Position numbers and translations under genes: made by a program. The notes below the pieces were generated by a model that was given only the letters and a program-made list of their open reading frames with translations, had not been told where the DNA came from and made no database searches. A DNA stretch of 64,000 bases from Streptomyces sp. NBC_00483. Lineage in GTDB: Bacteria; Actinomycetota; Actinomycetes; Streptomycetales; Streptomycetaceae. The stretch covers positions 8,866,001-8,930,000 of the forward strand of contig NZ_CP107880.1 in assembly GCF_036013745.1 (NCBI RefSeq), given 5' to 3'. Of the stretch, positions 52,324 through 60,749 are shown piece by piece. Each line of letters begins with the position of its first letter. Position 1 is the first letter of the stretch.

Positions 52324-53294
52324 GCCGACTGCCCCGCTGTCGACCGCCCCGCGTCCACGGCCGCCGGATCGATGACCGCGACACCCATCCCGGTGAGCCA
52401 CTCGGGCATCGGCTCGTACGCCAGACGCCGAGCCGGCGCATGGTCAAGGGCGGCCGCCATCAGCAGCCAAGTACGCAGCTCCTGCGCGCCGTTGCCCGCC
52501 GCCTTCTCCAGCTCCTCGGTCGTGTACTCGGTGAGACGGTGGGCCTCGCCGCGCTCCAGAAGAGTGAGGAACTCGTTGTCGAACTCCGGCGTGAGGGAGG
52601 CCTCCGCGGCCCGGATGATCTCGCGGCGCCGGGCGTCGTAGTCCTGCCAGTTGTTGCGGCCGTCGAGCCACGCGCCGACCATGAACTCCTCGTCGTCGCC
52701 GTGCGGTTCGCGCCAGTCCGGCCACGGCAGCCGGTGCGAGAGTCCGCCCGAGCCGACCACCGCGACCCGCCGCTCGCCGGGGAAGGCGAGCACGGCCTCG
52801 CGGATGGCGTGCCCCAACTCCTCACACCGCTCCAGCGTGGGCAGCGGATGCGCGAACACGTTCACCACCAGCGGCACGATCTCCACGTCGAGCCCGTCGA
52901 GCAGGTACTGGATGGCGTGGGACTGCCCGTGGTCGATCTGGAGGCGGGCGGAGAACGCGGGGTCGAAGCGCCCGCTCTCCACCAGCGATTCGGCGATGTG
53001 CTGCGCGAGCGGCACATCCACCGGCTGCGGGCCCTTCGGCGTCCCGGACTCGCCGCTCGCGAGGCACTCCCCGACGCCGAGCGTGAACGGCGGGATCAGG
53101 TCGAGCCAGAACCCGCGGAAGTGGTTCGAGCCGATCAGGACGACGGTGTCGGGCCGGGTCCTGGCCAGTTCGTCGCGGGCCGCGCCGAGCGCGTCGCGGA
53201 ACCGTTCGGCCCGATCCTTGTGGACGGTCTCCTCCCAGTGCGTGTTCATCAGCGTGCTGTGGGAGGCACCCACGCCGAGCACGATCTCGCTCAT
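52320..53294 (-). CDS. Extradiol ring-cleavage dioxygenase, class III (MhpB-like)
   Basis: 324-aa LigB-superfamily Fe(II) dioxygenase similar to 2,3-dihydroxyphenylpropionate 1,2-dioxygenase. The histidines of the MhpB active site are present in RLQIDHGQSHAIQ and GSGGLSHRLPWP. Iron-site candidates are in GVGASHSTLMN and LIGSNHFRGFW, and the acidic ligand is near DNEFLTLLERGE. The ending MPEWLTGMGVAVID also matches. It opens a catechol-type ring next to one hydroxyl, giving a meta-cleavage product for the hydrolases at 58875-60610. It overlaps both neighbours by 4 bp. Confidence 0.9.
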   Translation of the reverse strand: MSEIVLGVGASHSTLMNTHWEETVHKDRAERFRDALGAARDELARTRPDTVVLIGSNHFRGFWLDLIPPFTLGVGECLASGESGTPKGPQPVDVPLAQHIAESLVESGRFDPAFSARLQIDHGQSHAIQYLLDGLDVEIVPLVVNVFAHPLPTLERCEELGHAIREAVLAFPGERRVAVVGSGGLSHRLPWPDWREPHGDDEEFMVGAWLDGRNNWQDYDARRREIIRAAEASLTPEFDNEFLTLLERGEAHRLTEYTTEELEKAAGNGAQELRTWLLMAAALDHAPARRLAYEPMPEWLTGMGVAVIDPAAVDAGRSTAGQSA

Positions 53295-54670
53295 GCCGTT
53301 GCTCCTTCCAGTGCCATGGGGGCCAGTGCCATGGGGGAGTCGCATTCCTCGCGGGAACGGGTGACGGTGTCGACCGCCGTGCGGATCAGATGGCGGGTCA
53401 GTCTCTGCATCTCCTGTACGGAGACGGTGTTCATGCCGCGCGTGAAGTCGATGTCGAAGGGTGCCTCGGACACCTTCGGCATCCCGACGCGGACCGTGGG
53501 GATGCCGCGCCCGCGCAGGATGTTCGCGTCGGTGGCACCACTGTTCCCGGTCACGATCTCGTGCGGGCGCCCCTCAAGCGCCTCCCACCCGGCGACCGCG
53601 CTGCGGAACACCCAGCTCTCCCGGCTCGTGGACGTCCCGGGGATCGCCAGGATCATCTCCACCGTGGCGTCGAGACCCGGCATCGACTGCTTCAACTCCT
53701 CGATGGCTGCCGTGAATTCACGCTTCGCCTGCATCGGGGTCGTCTCCGGTGCGATCCGCAGGTCGACGCGGAGCGTGCAGGCCGCGGGGGTCGCCGCGGC
53801 CAGGCGCGGCCAGCCGCCGCGCACCGACGAGACGACACCCTGCGGTGCGACGGTGCCACCGGTGTGCCGCTTCGCGTACTCGGCGAACCACTCCTCCAGG
53901 TGCCGTACGACATCGCCGGCGCGGCTGATCGCGTTGTCGTACGGGAGCCGGTGGCGCGAACCCACGTAGGTGTGGGTGCCGTGCACCGTCACCTCGAACC
54001 ACACCAGGCCGACCTCGTCCCACGAGACCGTCCACCCCGGCTTGGCGATGACCGCGTAGTCCGTCCACACGCCTTGCTCCAGGAGAAACGAACAGCCCGC
54101 GCCCTGACCGGTGTTGAGCCGGTCGCTGCCGGGCCTCGCGTTGGTGGGCATGCCGCCGGCGCCGAACGCGGCGACCAGGTCCCCGGTCAGCGGCACACCG
54201 GCCAGCGCGATCGCCTCTGCGGCCATCATCACGCAGGCCGCGTGGCCCTTCGGGTTGGAGGCGCCGAGCCCTGTCACCAGGTCGTCGTAGACGGTGGCCT
54301 CTGGGCGCATGTCCTCGCGCAGCTTCGGCCCGATCCACGGCACGTCCTCGCTCTCGTCACCCACGGTGAAGGTGTCGATGGGCGCGTACAGCATCAGGTC
54401 GGGGCCGGTGCCGTCGCCCTCGAGGCGGGCCCAGGCGTTGGCCTGCCGCGCGTCGAGCGGCTGACACGTCGAGCGCAGGCCGACCGATTCCAGCGTCCCC
54501 GCGATGTGTTCGGCGAGCGGCCGCTCGTCACCCGTCGGGCTGGGGACACCGACCAGGCCCACGATGAGCTCGCGCAGCCGCTCCTCGGTGATGTGCTTCC
54601 ATGCCTCCGCCACCCAGCCCTGACGCCGGGTGTCGAGGCCGGTCAGCCCGTCCGGGTTGGGGGCGTTCAC
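53291..54670 (-). CDS. M20-fold protein lacking most metal ligands
   Basis: 459-aa protein with the full M20/M25/M40 layout, but the di-zinc site is degraded. The usual His-x-Asp reads LMLYAPIDTFTVGD (His to Pro, Asp kept). The bridging Asp reads GLGASNPKGHAA (Asp to Asn). The Glu-Glu pair is replaced in VAAFGAGGMPTNARPG, and the final His is missing around GMPKVSEAPFDID. It may be a non-catalytic partner, or an enzyme with new chemistry on the ring-derived substrate. The GTG at 54668-54670 overlaps the 38-aa ORF (GTGA), and its stop overlaps the dioxygenase gene (ATGA). Such tight coupling argues against simple decay. Confidence 0.82.
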   Translation of the reverse strand: MNAPNPDGLTGLDTRRQGWVAEAWKHITEERLRELIVGLVGVPSPTGDERPLAEHIAGTLESVGLRSTCQPLDARQANAWARLEGDGTGPDLMLYAPIDTFTVGDESEDVPWIGPKLREDMRPEATVYDDLVTGLGASNPKGHAACVMMAAEAIALAGVPLTGDLVAAFGAGGMPTNARPGSDRLNTGQGAGCSFLLEQGVWTDYAVIAKPGWTVSWDEVGLVWFEVTVHGTHTYVGSRHRLPYDNAISRAGDVVRHLEEWFAEYAKRHTGGTVAPQGVVSSVRGGWPRLAAATPAACTLRVDLRIAPETTPMQAKREFTAAIEELKQSMPGLDATVEMILAIPGTSTSRESWVFRSAVAGWEALEGRPHEIVTGNSGATDANILRGRGIPTVRVGMPKVSEAPFDIDFTRGMNTVSVQEMQRLTRHLIRTAVDTVTRSREECDSPMALAPMALEGATA

Positions 54671-54783
54671 TGGTTGACCCGGTGGACCTGGGTCATCGTG
54701 GTCTGCGCGAACCGCTTCTTCGCGCGGGGGAGTGCCACCGCGACGGCGACACCGAGCAGAATCTTGAACAGGGTGCGGGCCAT
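54667..54783 (-). CDS. 38-aa basic amphipathic/membrane-type small protein
   Basis: ORF from ATG (54781-54783) to a TGA shared with the M20 gene GTG. Its ribosome binding site, GAGGAGG, lies within the last codons of the Rieske oxygenase gene at good spacing. The product starts with a hydrophobic helix (TLFKILLGVAVAVAL) followed by PRAKKRF and a polar end (TMTQVHRVNQ). It could anchor to the membrane or bind the oxygenase. I know no family. Position inside a tightly overlapping operon, with signals on both sides, supports translation. Confidence 0.65.
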   Translation of the reverse strand: MARTLFKILLGVAVAVALPRAKKRFAQTTMTQVHRVNQ

Positions 54784-54785
54784 GA

Positions 54786-56057
54786 TCAGGCCTCCTCATC
54801 GGGCGTGGCGGTTTCGGTGACACCGGCGGCGGCGAACTTCTTGCCGTACTCGTCCTCGCTGAGGTTGCGCCACGAGGTCAGGGACACATCGGGGCGGTAG
54901 AGCTTCTCCGGGGGTGCGTCGGTCACGTCGACCATCCAGGCGTCCTGGCCGGAGAACTCGCCGTGGAACAGCCAGCGGATGGCGCCGAGGTACTTCGCGT
55001 AGAAGCGGAGCGTCTCCCAGCCCTGCGTGAAGTTGACCATCACACCGACGTAGCGGTGGTTGTCCTCGTCTACCGGGACGTAGAACTCGTAGTGGATGAA
55101 ATTCGGGTACGCGATCCGCAGCACGCCGGGCATCGACAGGGACGCGAAGCCGGGGAACTCCTGGGCCTCGATGACGGGGTCGACGGCGTCGGACTTGCCG
55201 GTGTTGCCGAGGTTGAACGTCTCCTTGGGCGGCTGCTTCTTCCACCACCGCTTGTTGGACCAGCGGCCCACGCCCGGGAAGTCGGCCTCCCAGTGGACCT
55301 CGTCCTGTACGCGGTAGATCCAGCGGCCCTGCGGCACGATCCGGGTGATGTTCCAGGTCGGCATCGGCTTGAACAGGCGCCAAAGGGCCGTGCGGTGAAG
55401 GTACTTGGCGTGGCCCTCGTCGAAGCCGTTCTCGCACGCGAAGCGCCAGTTGCCGCCACGCGGCTCGATGCGGCCGCCCATCACGAAGGCGTTCGACACC
55501 AGCTCCTCGGGGAGCTGCTCGTCGATCGGGTGCGGCTCCTCGTCGGCGACCGGGATGAAGACCCAGACCATGCCGAGCCGCTCCTCGACCGGGTACGTCC
55601 GCACGCCGAGCTTGCCCGTGAGGCGGCAGCCGGGGCCGTCGGTGATGACCGCGGACAGCTTGCCCGTGGGCAGGTCGAAGGTCCAGCCGTGGTACGGGCA
55701 GCTGACCGTGCCGGGGAACTGCTGGTTGCCCTCGGACAGCGGCACACCACGGTGCGGGCAGCGGTTGTGCAGCGCGTACACCTTGCCGCTGTCGCGGATC
55801 AGCGTGATCTTCTCGCCGCAGAGAGTGAACGGCTTCGGGTCGCCGGTGACGTGGCTCGACCAGGTGACCGGGTACCAGTAGCCGCGGAAGCCGGACGCCG
55901 CCTTGTCGTAGTGGGGCCAGGACGACCAGTCCTGCCGGCCGATCTTCTCGGCGGCGGCGCCGCGGCGGGCCCTGGCCGCGCCCTTGGCGGGCTCCTTCGC
56001 GGCGTCGTCCTTCGCGGCGGTCTTTTGGACGGCGGGGGATCGTTCGCTCGACGTCAT
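54786..56057 (-). CDS. Rieske non-haem iron oxygenase, alpha-only type
   Basis: 423-aa oxygenase. The Rieske centre is in NRCPHRGVPLSEG and VSCPYHGWTFD (residues about 98-125). The mononuclear iron ligands are in ENGFDEGHAKYLHR. There is no beta-subunit gene, so it is probably an alpha3 oxygenase like those acting on carbazole or in O-demethylation. The first 40 residues are Lys/Ala-rich and look disordered. The reductase and 7Fe-type ferredoxin at 49942-51274 are the likely electron donors. It is the first gene of a five-gene overlapping transcript, with two palindromes upstream. Confidence 0.88.
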   Translation of the reverse strand: MTSSERSPAVQKTAAKDDAAKEPAKGAARARRGAAAEKIGRQDWSSWPHYDKAASGFRGYWYPVTWSSHVTGDPKPFTLCGEKITLIRDSGKVYALHNRCPHRGVPLSEGNQQFPGTVSCPYHGWTFDLPTGKLSAVITDGPGCRLTGKLGVRTYPVEERLGMVWVFIPVADEEPHPIDEQLPEELVSNAFVMGGRIEPRGGNWRFACENGFDEGHAKYLHRTALWRLFKPMPTWNITRIVPQGRWIYRVQDEVHWEADFPGVGRWSNKRWWKKQPPKETFNLGNTGKSDAVDPVIEAQEFPGFASLSMPGVLRIAYPNFIHYEFYVPVDEDNHRYVGVMVNFTQGWETLRFYAKYLGAIRWLFHGEFSGQDAWMVDVTDAPPEKLYRPDVSLTSWRNLSEDEYGKKFAAAGVTETATPDEEA

Positions 56058-56131
56058 CTCGTCGTGGCCTCCTGCTCAGTGGGTGTGCCGCACGAGCATC
56101 CGGCGTGGCGCGGCGCCCCGCCTATGAACCT

Positions 56132-56148
56132 GTTCCGGTGAACGGACC
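56132..56148. promoter_or_regulatory. 17-bp 6-5-6 pseudo-palindrome, site B
   Basis: GTTCCG-GTGAA-CGGACC, 5 of 6 arm positions paired. It lies in the 162-bp divergent interval, 74 nt from the Rieske oxygenase start at 56057 and 71 nt from the ligase ATG at 56220. Its spacer and arms match site D almost exactly. Confidence 0.65.
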
Positions 56149-56160
56149 GTGGCCGACGGT

Positions 56161-56177
56161 GGACCGGTCAGCGAACC
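56161..56177. promoter_or_regulatory. 17-bp 6-5-6 pseudo-palindrome, site B2
   Basis: GGACCG-GTCAG-CGAACC, 15 of 17 bases identical to site C. It lies 42 nt before the acyl-CoA ligase ATG at 56220 and 12 bp from site B, so one interval may hold two regulator dimers. Confidence 0.55.
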
Positions 56178-56219
56178 GTGGGCCTTGAGCCGGCGGGAGC
56201 GGGCGGACAGCATCCGTCC

Positions 56220-57713
56220 ATGAACCGCATGACGATTCCCGGCCTCGTCGACGCGGCGGCCGAACGCCACGGAGCGCGGACCTTCCTCACTGTCGACGGG
56301 GCCCGGCGCACCTACGCCGAGACACGTACGGCCGCGGCCACCATGGCGGGCGCGCTCGCGGCCCGCGGCTGCCGGCCCGGCGACAGGGTCGCCGCGCTGC
56401 TGTCCAACCGCGTCGAACTGATCGACCTGGTACTCGGCTGCGCCTGGCTCGGGGCAGTCGTCGTCCCGCTGAACACGGCGCTGCACGGGCGGCTGCTCCG
56501 GCATGCGCTGGACGAGGCGAAGCCTCAATTTCTTTACGTGGAGGGGGAGTTCGCCGAGCGTGTGGAGGCTGCGGGATACGCGGGCGAGGTGTGGGTGACC
56601 GGGTCGCCGCAGGCGCCCGTGCCCGGCGTCGAGCGGCCGCTCGACCCGTATCCGTCGCGCCCCGGTGACACGGCGGCCGTCATGTTCACCTCCGGCACCA
56701 CGGGGCCCTCTCGCGGTGTGCGTTCCCCGCACGCCCAGTTCGTCTGGTGGGGGCGGAACGTGGCCGACTCGCTGCGCCTGACCGCCGACGACACCCTCTA
56801 CACGTGCCTCCCGCTGTTCCACACCAACGCCCTCAACGCGCTGGCGCACGCGATGACCGTGGGCGCCTCGATGGTGGTGGACCGCAGGTTCTCCGCCTCG
56901 CGCCACTGGCGGCGGGCCGCCGAGACCGGTGCCACGTGCGTGTACGTGCTCGGCGCCATGGTGCCGATGCTGCTCGCCCAGCCGCCGGGGCCCGAAGACC
57001 GTGCGCACCGGGCGTGGCGCGGGCTCGGGCCCGGCACGCCCGGTGCGCTGTGGGAGGTGTTCCGCGAACGGTTCGGTGTGGCGCTCGTCGACGGGTTCGG
57101 GTCCACCGAGACCAACCTGGTCATCGGGTCGGGTCCTGGTGACTGTCGGCCCGGGTACATGGGCACGGTGCGGGAGGGGTTCGAGGCGCGGGTCGTGGAT
57201 GTGGATCTGGCCTGTGTGCCGGACGGCTCCGTCGGTGAGCTTGTTGTTCGTACCGAACGCGAACATGCCTTCGCCACGGGGTACTTGGGTGAAGCGGTGC
57301 TCGAGCCGGGCGGCTGGCGGCGGACCGGGGATCGGGTGGTGCGTGGGCCCGATGGGTGGTTCCGTTTCGTCGACCGCGTCAAGGACTGCATCCGGCGGCG
57401 CGGCGAGAACATCTCCTCGTACGAGGTGGAGACGGCGTTGTGCGCTCATCCGGACATCGCGGAGGCCGCCGCGTTTCCGGTTCCGTCCGATCTCGCCGAG
57501 GACGAGGTGATGGTGGCGGTGGTGCCGGGCGCCGGGCGCTCGCTCGACCCGGCGGAGGTCGCGCGGCACTGTGCGGGGGAGTTGCCCGGGTTCGCGGTGC
57601 CGCGGTACGTCGACGTGGTGGGGGTGTTGCCGCTTACGGAGACGGGGAAGGTTCGGAAGTCGGTGTTGCGGGAGCGGGGGGTCACGGGGGTGACGTGGGA
57701 TCGGTTGGGCTAG
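56220..57713 (+). CDS. Acyl-CoA synthetase (ANL superfamily)
   Basis: 497-aa AMP-forming acid-CoA ligase. The P-loop-like motif is MFTSGTTGPSRGV, the A5 motif is DGFGSTETN, the hinge is VDRVKDCIRRRGENIS and the catalytic Lys is in PLTETGKVRKSVLR. The substrate pocket suggests an aromatic or short carboxylic acid, with no certainty. The ATG at 56220 is used; an ATG at 56229 is also possible and neither has a strong ribosome binding site. It is divergent from the Rieske transcript. It may activate an aromatic acid or a cleavage-derived acid. Confidence 0.88.
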   Translation: MNRMTIPGLVDAAAERHGARTFLTVDGARRTYAETRTAAATMAGALAARGCRPGDRVAALLSNRVELIDLVLGCAWLGAVVVPLNTALHGRLLRHALDEAKPQFLYVEGEFAERVEAAGYAGEVWVTGSPQAPVPGVERPLDPYPSRPGDTAAVMFTSGTTGPSRGVRSPHAQFVWWGRNVADSLRLTADDTLYTCLPLFHTNALNALAHAMTVGASMVVDRRFSASRHWRRAAETGATCVYVLGAMVPMLLAQPPGPEDRAHRAWRGLGPGTPGALWEVFRERFGVALVDGFGSTETNLVIGSGPGDCRPGYMGTVREGFEARVVDVDLACVPDGSVGELVVRTEREHAFATGYLGEAVLEPGGWRRTGDRVVRGPDGWFRFVDRVKDCIRRRGENISSYEVETALCAHPDIAEAAAFPVPSDLAEDEVMVAVVPGAGRSLDPAEVARHCAGELPGFAVPRYVDVVGVLPLTETGKVRKSVLRERGVTGVTWDRLG

Positions 57714-57792
57714 GGAGCCGGGGGGATGTCACCGCCGAGTGCACGTCGTACGTGGCTGGGCGCGCCCACGCGGCGGAGCCGCATATTGACAC

Positions 57793-57849
57793 AGCCCCGC
57801 GCCCCTGAAAGGCATGCGGCTTCGCCGCTGCCATCAGGGGCGCGGGGCT
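57793..57849. terminator. bidirectional terminator between convergent ligase and reductase genes
   Basis: AGCCCCGCGCCCCTGA (57793-57808) pairs perfectly with TCAGGGGCGCGGGGCT (57834-57849). The loop holds an inner GCGGC-TTC-GCCGC hairpin. This GCCCCGCGCCCC type is common between convergent Streptomyces genes. Nothing else is visible between 57714 and 57927. Confidence 0.85.
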
Positions 57850-57927
57850 CCCTCGTCGCCCGAGCCCGCCCGGCCACAGCCCCGCTCGAGCGGGCGGGCA
57901 TCCAGCCGTGCCCGCCCGGGCTGGGCG

Positions 57928-58875
57928 TCAGCCAGGCAGCAGTACCGCCCTGCCGCGGACCCGTCCGCCCCGCAGCGCGTCCAGCGCCGCCGGGGCCTCC
58001 GTCAAGCCGAACTGCTCGACCGCCAGGGTCAGTTCACCCTCCGACAGGCGCCGGACCAGGTCAGCGGAGACCTCGCGTGCTCGGCGTTCCTGGCGGATCA
58101 TGTTGACCGGGAGGAGGGCGACCTCGTCGAGGAGCCAGCTCGGCAGGTCGAGTTCGACGTGCGGCCCGGCCACGTAGCCGATGACCACCGCGCGTCCGCC
58201 CTGCCGTACCCACCGGCTGCGGCCCACCAGGCCCGCTCCGCCGAGTGTGTCGACGAGCAGGGAGGCCGAGCGGTCCTTGGCGAGCGCTTCCGCGTCGTCC
58301 AGCGTCACGGCCGCCACGCCTTTCGGTACGTCGGCCAGCTGGTCCTCGCGGCCGACCACACCGGTTACCGTCGCGCCCGCGGCCAGCGCCTGCTGCGCCA
58401 CCATCGCGCCGACCGCGCCCGCGGCGCCGACCACCACGACGTCCTCGCCCTTCTCGATCCGGCCGACGTCGTGCAGCGCCACGTACGCCGTCGTCGCGGG
58501 GACGAAGAAGCTCGCCGCCACCCCCGGGTCGAGCGGTGCCGCGAGCGGTGTGACCGCCTTGCGCTTGATGCTGACCCGTTCCGTCCACGTACCGTCCCGG
58601 AGCAGACCGAGGCCGCCGCCGCGCAGTACGACCTGATCGCCGGGTGTGAGGTCGGAGTCGGCGTCGGCCTCCAGGACCGTGCCTGCTCCCTCGACCCCGC
58701 CGATGTACGGCAGGGACGGCTTCAGCTCGAAATTGCCGGAGGCGACCGTCGCGTCGAGGTGCGAGACACCGCCCGCCGTCACCTCGACGAGGACCTCTCC
58801 CGGCGCGCGGCGCGGCTCGGGCACCTCGTCGAGGACCGGCGCGGCGCCCCATTCATGGAACCGTACAGCCCGCAT
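57928..58875 (-). CDS. Zinc-free MDR quinone oxidoreductase
   Basis: 315-aa medium-chain reductase of the quinone-oxidoreductase group. It starts MRAVRFHEWGAAPVL and lacks the Cys/His zinc sites. The NADPH motif is GAAGAVGAMVAQQALAAG, followed by GVVGREDQL. Its start overlaps the previous hydrolase stop by one base (TGATG). As the last gene of a transcript with two meta-cleavage hydrolases it may reduce an enone or quinone formed from the aromatic substrate. Confidence 0.85.
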   Translation of the reverse strand: MRAVRFHEWGAAPVLDEVPEPRRAPGEVLVEVTAGGVSHLDATVASGNFELKPSLPYIGGVEGAGTVLEADADSDLTPGDQVVLRGGGLGLLRDGTWTERVSIKRKAVTPLAAPLDPGVAASFFVPATTAYVALHDVGRIEKGEDVVVVGAAGAVGAMVAQQALAAGATVTGVVGREDQLADVPKGVAAVTLDDAEALAKDRSASLLVDTLGGAGLVGRSRWVRQGGRAVVIGYVAGPHVELDLPSWLLDEVALLPVNMIRQERRAREVSADLVRRLSEGELTLAVEQFGLTEAPAALDALRGGRVRGRAVLLPG

Positions 58876-59729
58876 CAGCCGGCCGCCTTGCCGATGAACT
58901 CGAGGCTGAGGGCGTTGTAGAGCTCGGCCTGCTCGTGCTGCGGCCAGTGCCCGCAGTCCTCGAACAGTTCAAGCCGCGAACCGGGGATGCCCTCGTGCAG
59001 CGCCTTCGCCTCGGGCACGTCGCCGAACGGGTTCTTGCGGCCCCACACCACCAGCGTCGGCTGGGTGATCTGCGCCTGCTGCTCGGGGGTCAGCAGGTTG
59101 CGCTTGCGGCGCTCCATGTCCTGGAGGGAGAGGAGGTTGTCGACACCCGCGACGAACTCCGGCGTGTGATAGATCGCGTGCCGCACCTCGACCAGTTCCT
59201 CGGTGGCGGAGGCGTCGTCGGCCATGAGCAGCCGCATCCGCTTCCGGGTGAGGTCGATGTCGTCGGAGCTGACGGCCTTCTTGGTGCTGGTGCGGATGCG
59301 CTCCATGACCTCCGGGTTGGCCACCGTGCCGCCGGAGCACAGGAGTTGGAGGCTGCGCACCCGCTCGGGGTGCTCGATGGCGGCGCGGGCGCCGACCCAG
59401 CCGCCGAGGGACTCGCCGACGATGTGGACGCTGTCGACGCCGACGGCGTCCAGGTAGTCGATCAGGTGGGTCACGTAGTCGGCGATCTCGTACGGCTTGT
59501 CGGGCTTGCCGGTGTAGCCGTGGCCGAGCATGTCGATGGCGTGCAGGTCGTAGGCGGCGTGCGCGGTGATGTTCCGCGCGAAGGCCTCCAGGTGACCGCT
59601 GGTGCCGTGCAGGAAGATGACGGCCTGTGCGTTCGGGTCACCGGCGCGCAGGGTGCGGGTGGGGACTCCGGCGGCATCGACGTACTCGACGCGGAAGGGG
59701 GTGGGGCTGATCTCGGTCCAGATGGACAT
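58875..59729 (-). CDS. Alpha/beta hydrolase, meta-cleavage-product hydrolase type
   Basis: 284-aa hydrolase resembling C-C bond hydrolases of the BphD/DmpD group. The oxyanion region is VIFLHGTSGHLEAF, the nucleophile elbow is VHIVGESLGGWVGA and the His is in EDCGHWPQHEQAELY. The acid position is in VVWGRKNPFGDVPEA, where Asn sits at the usual Asp and a later Asp may substitute. The ATG at 59727-59729 is 32 bp behind the next hydrolase gene. Two hydrolases in tandem suggest two cleavage products or a hydrolase and a lactonase. Confidence 0.83.
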   Translation of the reverse strand: MSIWTEISPTPFRVEYVDAAGVPTRTLRAGDPNAQAVIFLHGTSGHLEAFARNITAHAAYDLHAIDMLGHGYTGKPDKPYEIADYVTHLIDYLDAVGVDSVHIVGESLGGWVGARAAIEHPERVRSLQLLCSGGTVANPEVMERIRTSTKKAVSSDDIDLTRKRMRLLMADDASATEELVEVRHAIYHTPEFVAGVDNLLSLQDMERRKRNLLTPEQQAQITQPTLVVWGRKNPFGDVPEAKALHEGIPGSRLELFEDCGHWPQHEQAELYNALSLEFIGKAAG

Positions 59730-59761
59730 GTGCGGTACTCCGTAAGGAAGTTGAGGGTGGA

Positions 59762-60610
59762 TCAGTTGAGGGAGTCGAGGAAGCCGCTGACCACCGAGTG
59801 GTACGCCTCGGGCCGCTCCTCCTGGAGGTGGTGGGAGGCGTGGTCCATCACGTGGAGGTTCCCGTTCGGCACCATGCGGGCCAGCATCAGCGGGTAGTCC
59901 GGGGTGAGGAACGCGTCCTGCATGCCCCACATGAACAGCGCCGGGGCCTGCACCTGGCCCAGCTCCTCGGTGAGGTCCTGCCAGTCGCCGCGCGGCGAGT
60001 CCGACATGGCGGCGAGTGCGCGCTCTTCCTGGTCGAGGCTCTGCTCGTGGCGCAGCGTCAGCGTCTCCTCGGGGAGCTTCGCGCCGTCGTACCACTCCAG
60101 CTTCGTGATGAGCTGCCGCATCTTCTCGCGGGTCGGGCCCTCGCCGCCGTAGTAGACGTCGCGGGCCGTGCGGCCCCGGTGACCGTTCTCGGGGAGCGGG
60201 GCGAGCGGCCCGTAGAACACGGGCATGCTGCCGGTGATGACCAACGACCGTACGCGCTCCGGGTACTTGGCGGCGAGGTTGAGCGCGATGGTGCCGCCCC
60301 ACGAGTTGCACACGAAGTCCGCCCGGTCGATGCCGAGTGTGTCGAGCAGGCCGATCGTCTTCGCCGCGTGGTGGTCCCACATCGGCCCTTCGATACGGGA
60401 CTTCTCCGACTTGCCGTACTGGTGGATGTCGACGAGCAGACAGCGCCGGTCGGCCGCGAACAGGGGCGCCACGGGCCCGAAGTCGCTCCACGCGGTGCAG
60501 CCGGGGCCGCCGCCGTGCAGGAACACGGTGTCGGGCCCGGAGCCCAGGTCGTGGTAGTGGTAGCGAATGCCCGCGCCGTCCGCGTACTGGCTCTCCGGTG
60601 CTGGTGACAT
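59762..60610 (-). CDS. Alpha/beta hydrolase, MhpC/BphD-like
   Basis: 282-aa hydrolase. The N-terminal half has TVFLHGGGPGCTAWSDFGPV (the GGGPG oxyanion loop seen in meta-cleavage-product hydrolases) and VDIHQYGKSEK. The nucleophile elbow is CNSWGGTIALNLAAKYPERV, the acid is in WGMQDAFLTPD and the His in MDHASHHLQEERPE. This is the best candidate for hydrolysing the ring-fission product of the MhpB-like dioxygenase. It is the first gene of a three-gene transcript, with a 17-bp palindrome 73 nt upstream. Confidence 0.87.
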   Translation of the reverse strand: MSPAPESQYADGAGIRYHYHDLGSGPDTVFLHGGGPGCTAWSDFGPVAPLFAADRRCLLVDIHQYGKSEKSRIEGPMWDHHAAKTIGLLDTLGIDRADFVCNSWGGTIALNLAAKYPERVRSLVITGSMPVFYGPLAPLPENGHRGRTARDVYYGGEGPTREKMRQLITKLEWYDGAKLPEETLTLRHEQSLDQEERALAAMSDSPRGDWQDLTEELGQVQAPALFMWGMQDAFLTPDYPLMLARMVPNGNLHVMDHASHHLQEERPEAYHSVVSGFLDSLN

Positions 60611-60683
60611 GCGAGTCCTTCCGTACGAATGCGGGGGTACGGAGTCGAGCCCATCACCGCGCCGGGCGTTGGCCCAGCGTCAC

Positions 60684-60700
60684 GGTCCGCTCAGCGAACC
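60684..60700. promoter_or_regulatory. 17-bp 6-5-6 pseudo-palindrome, site C
   Basis: GGTCCG-CTCAG-CGAACC, 5 of 6 arm positions paired, in the interval between the TetR gene end (60750) and the hydrolase start (60610). It is 73 nt from the start codon, the same as site B to the Rieske gene (74) and site E to the 106-aa gene (72). Confidence 0.6.
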
Positions 60701-60749
60701 CCTCCCACTGGATGACGCACAGGTACGTAAGGACGAGTGCCCGGCAGTA

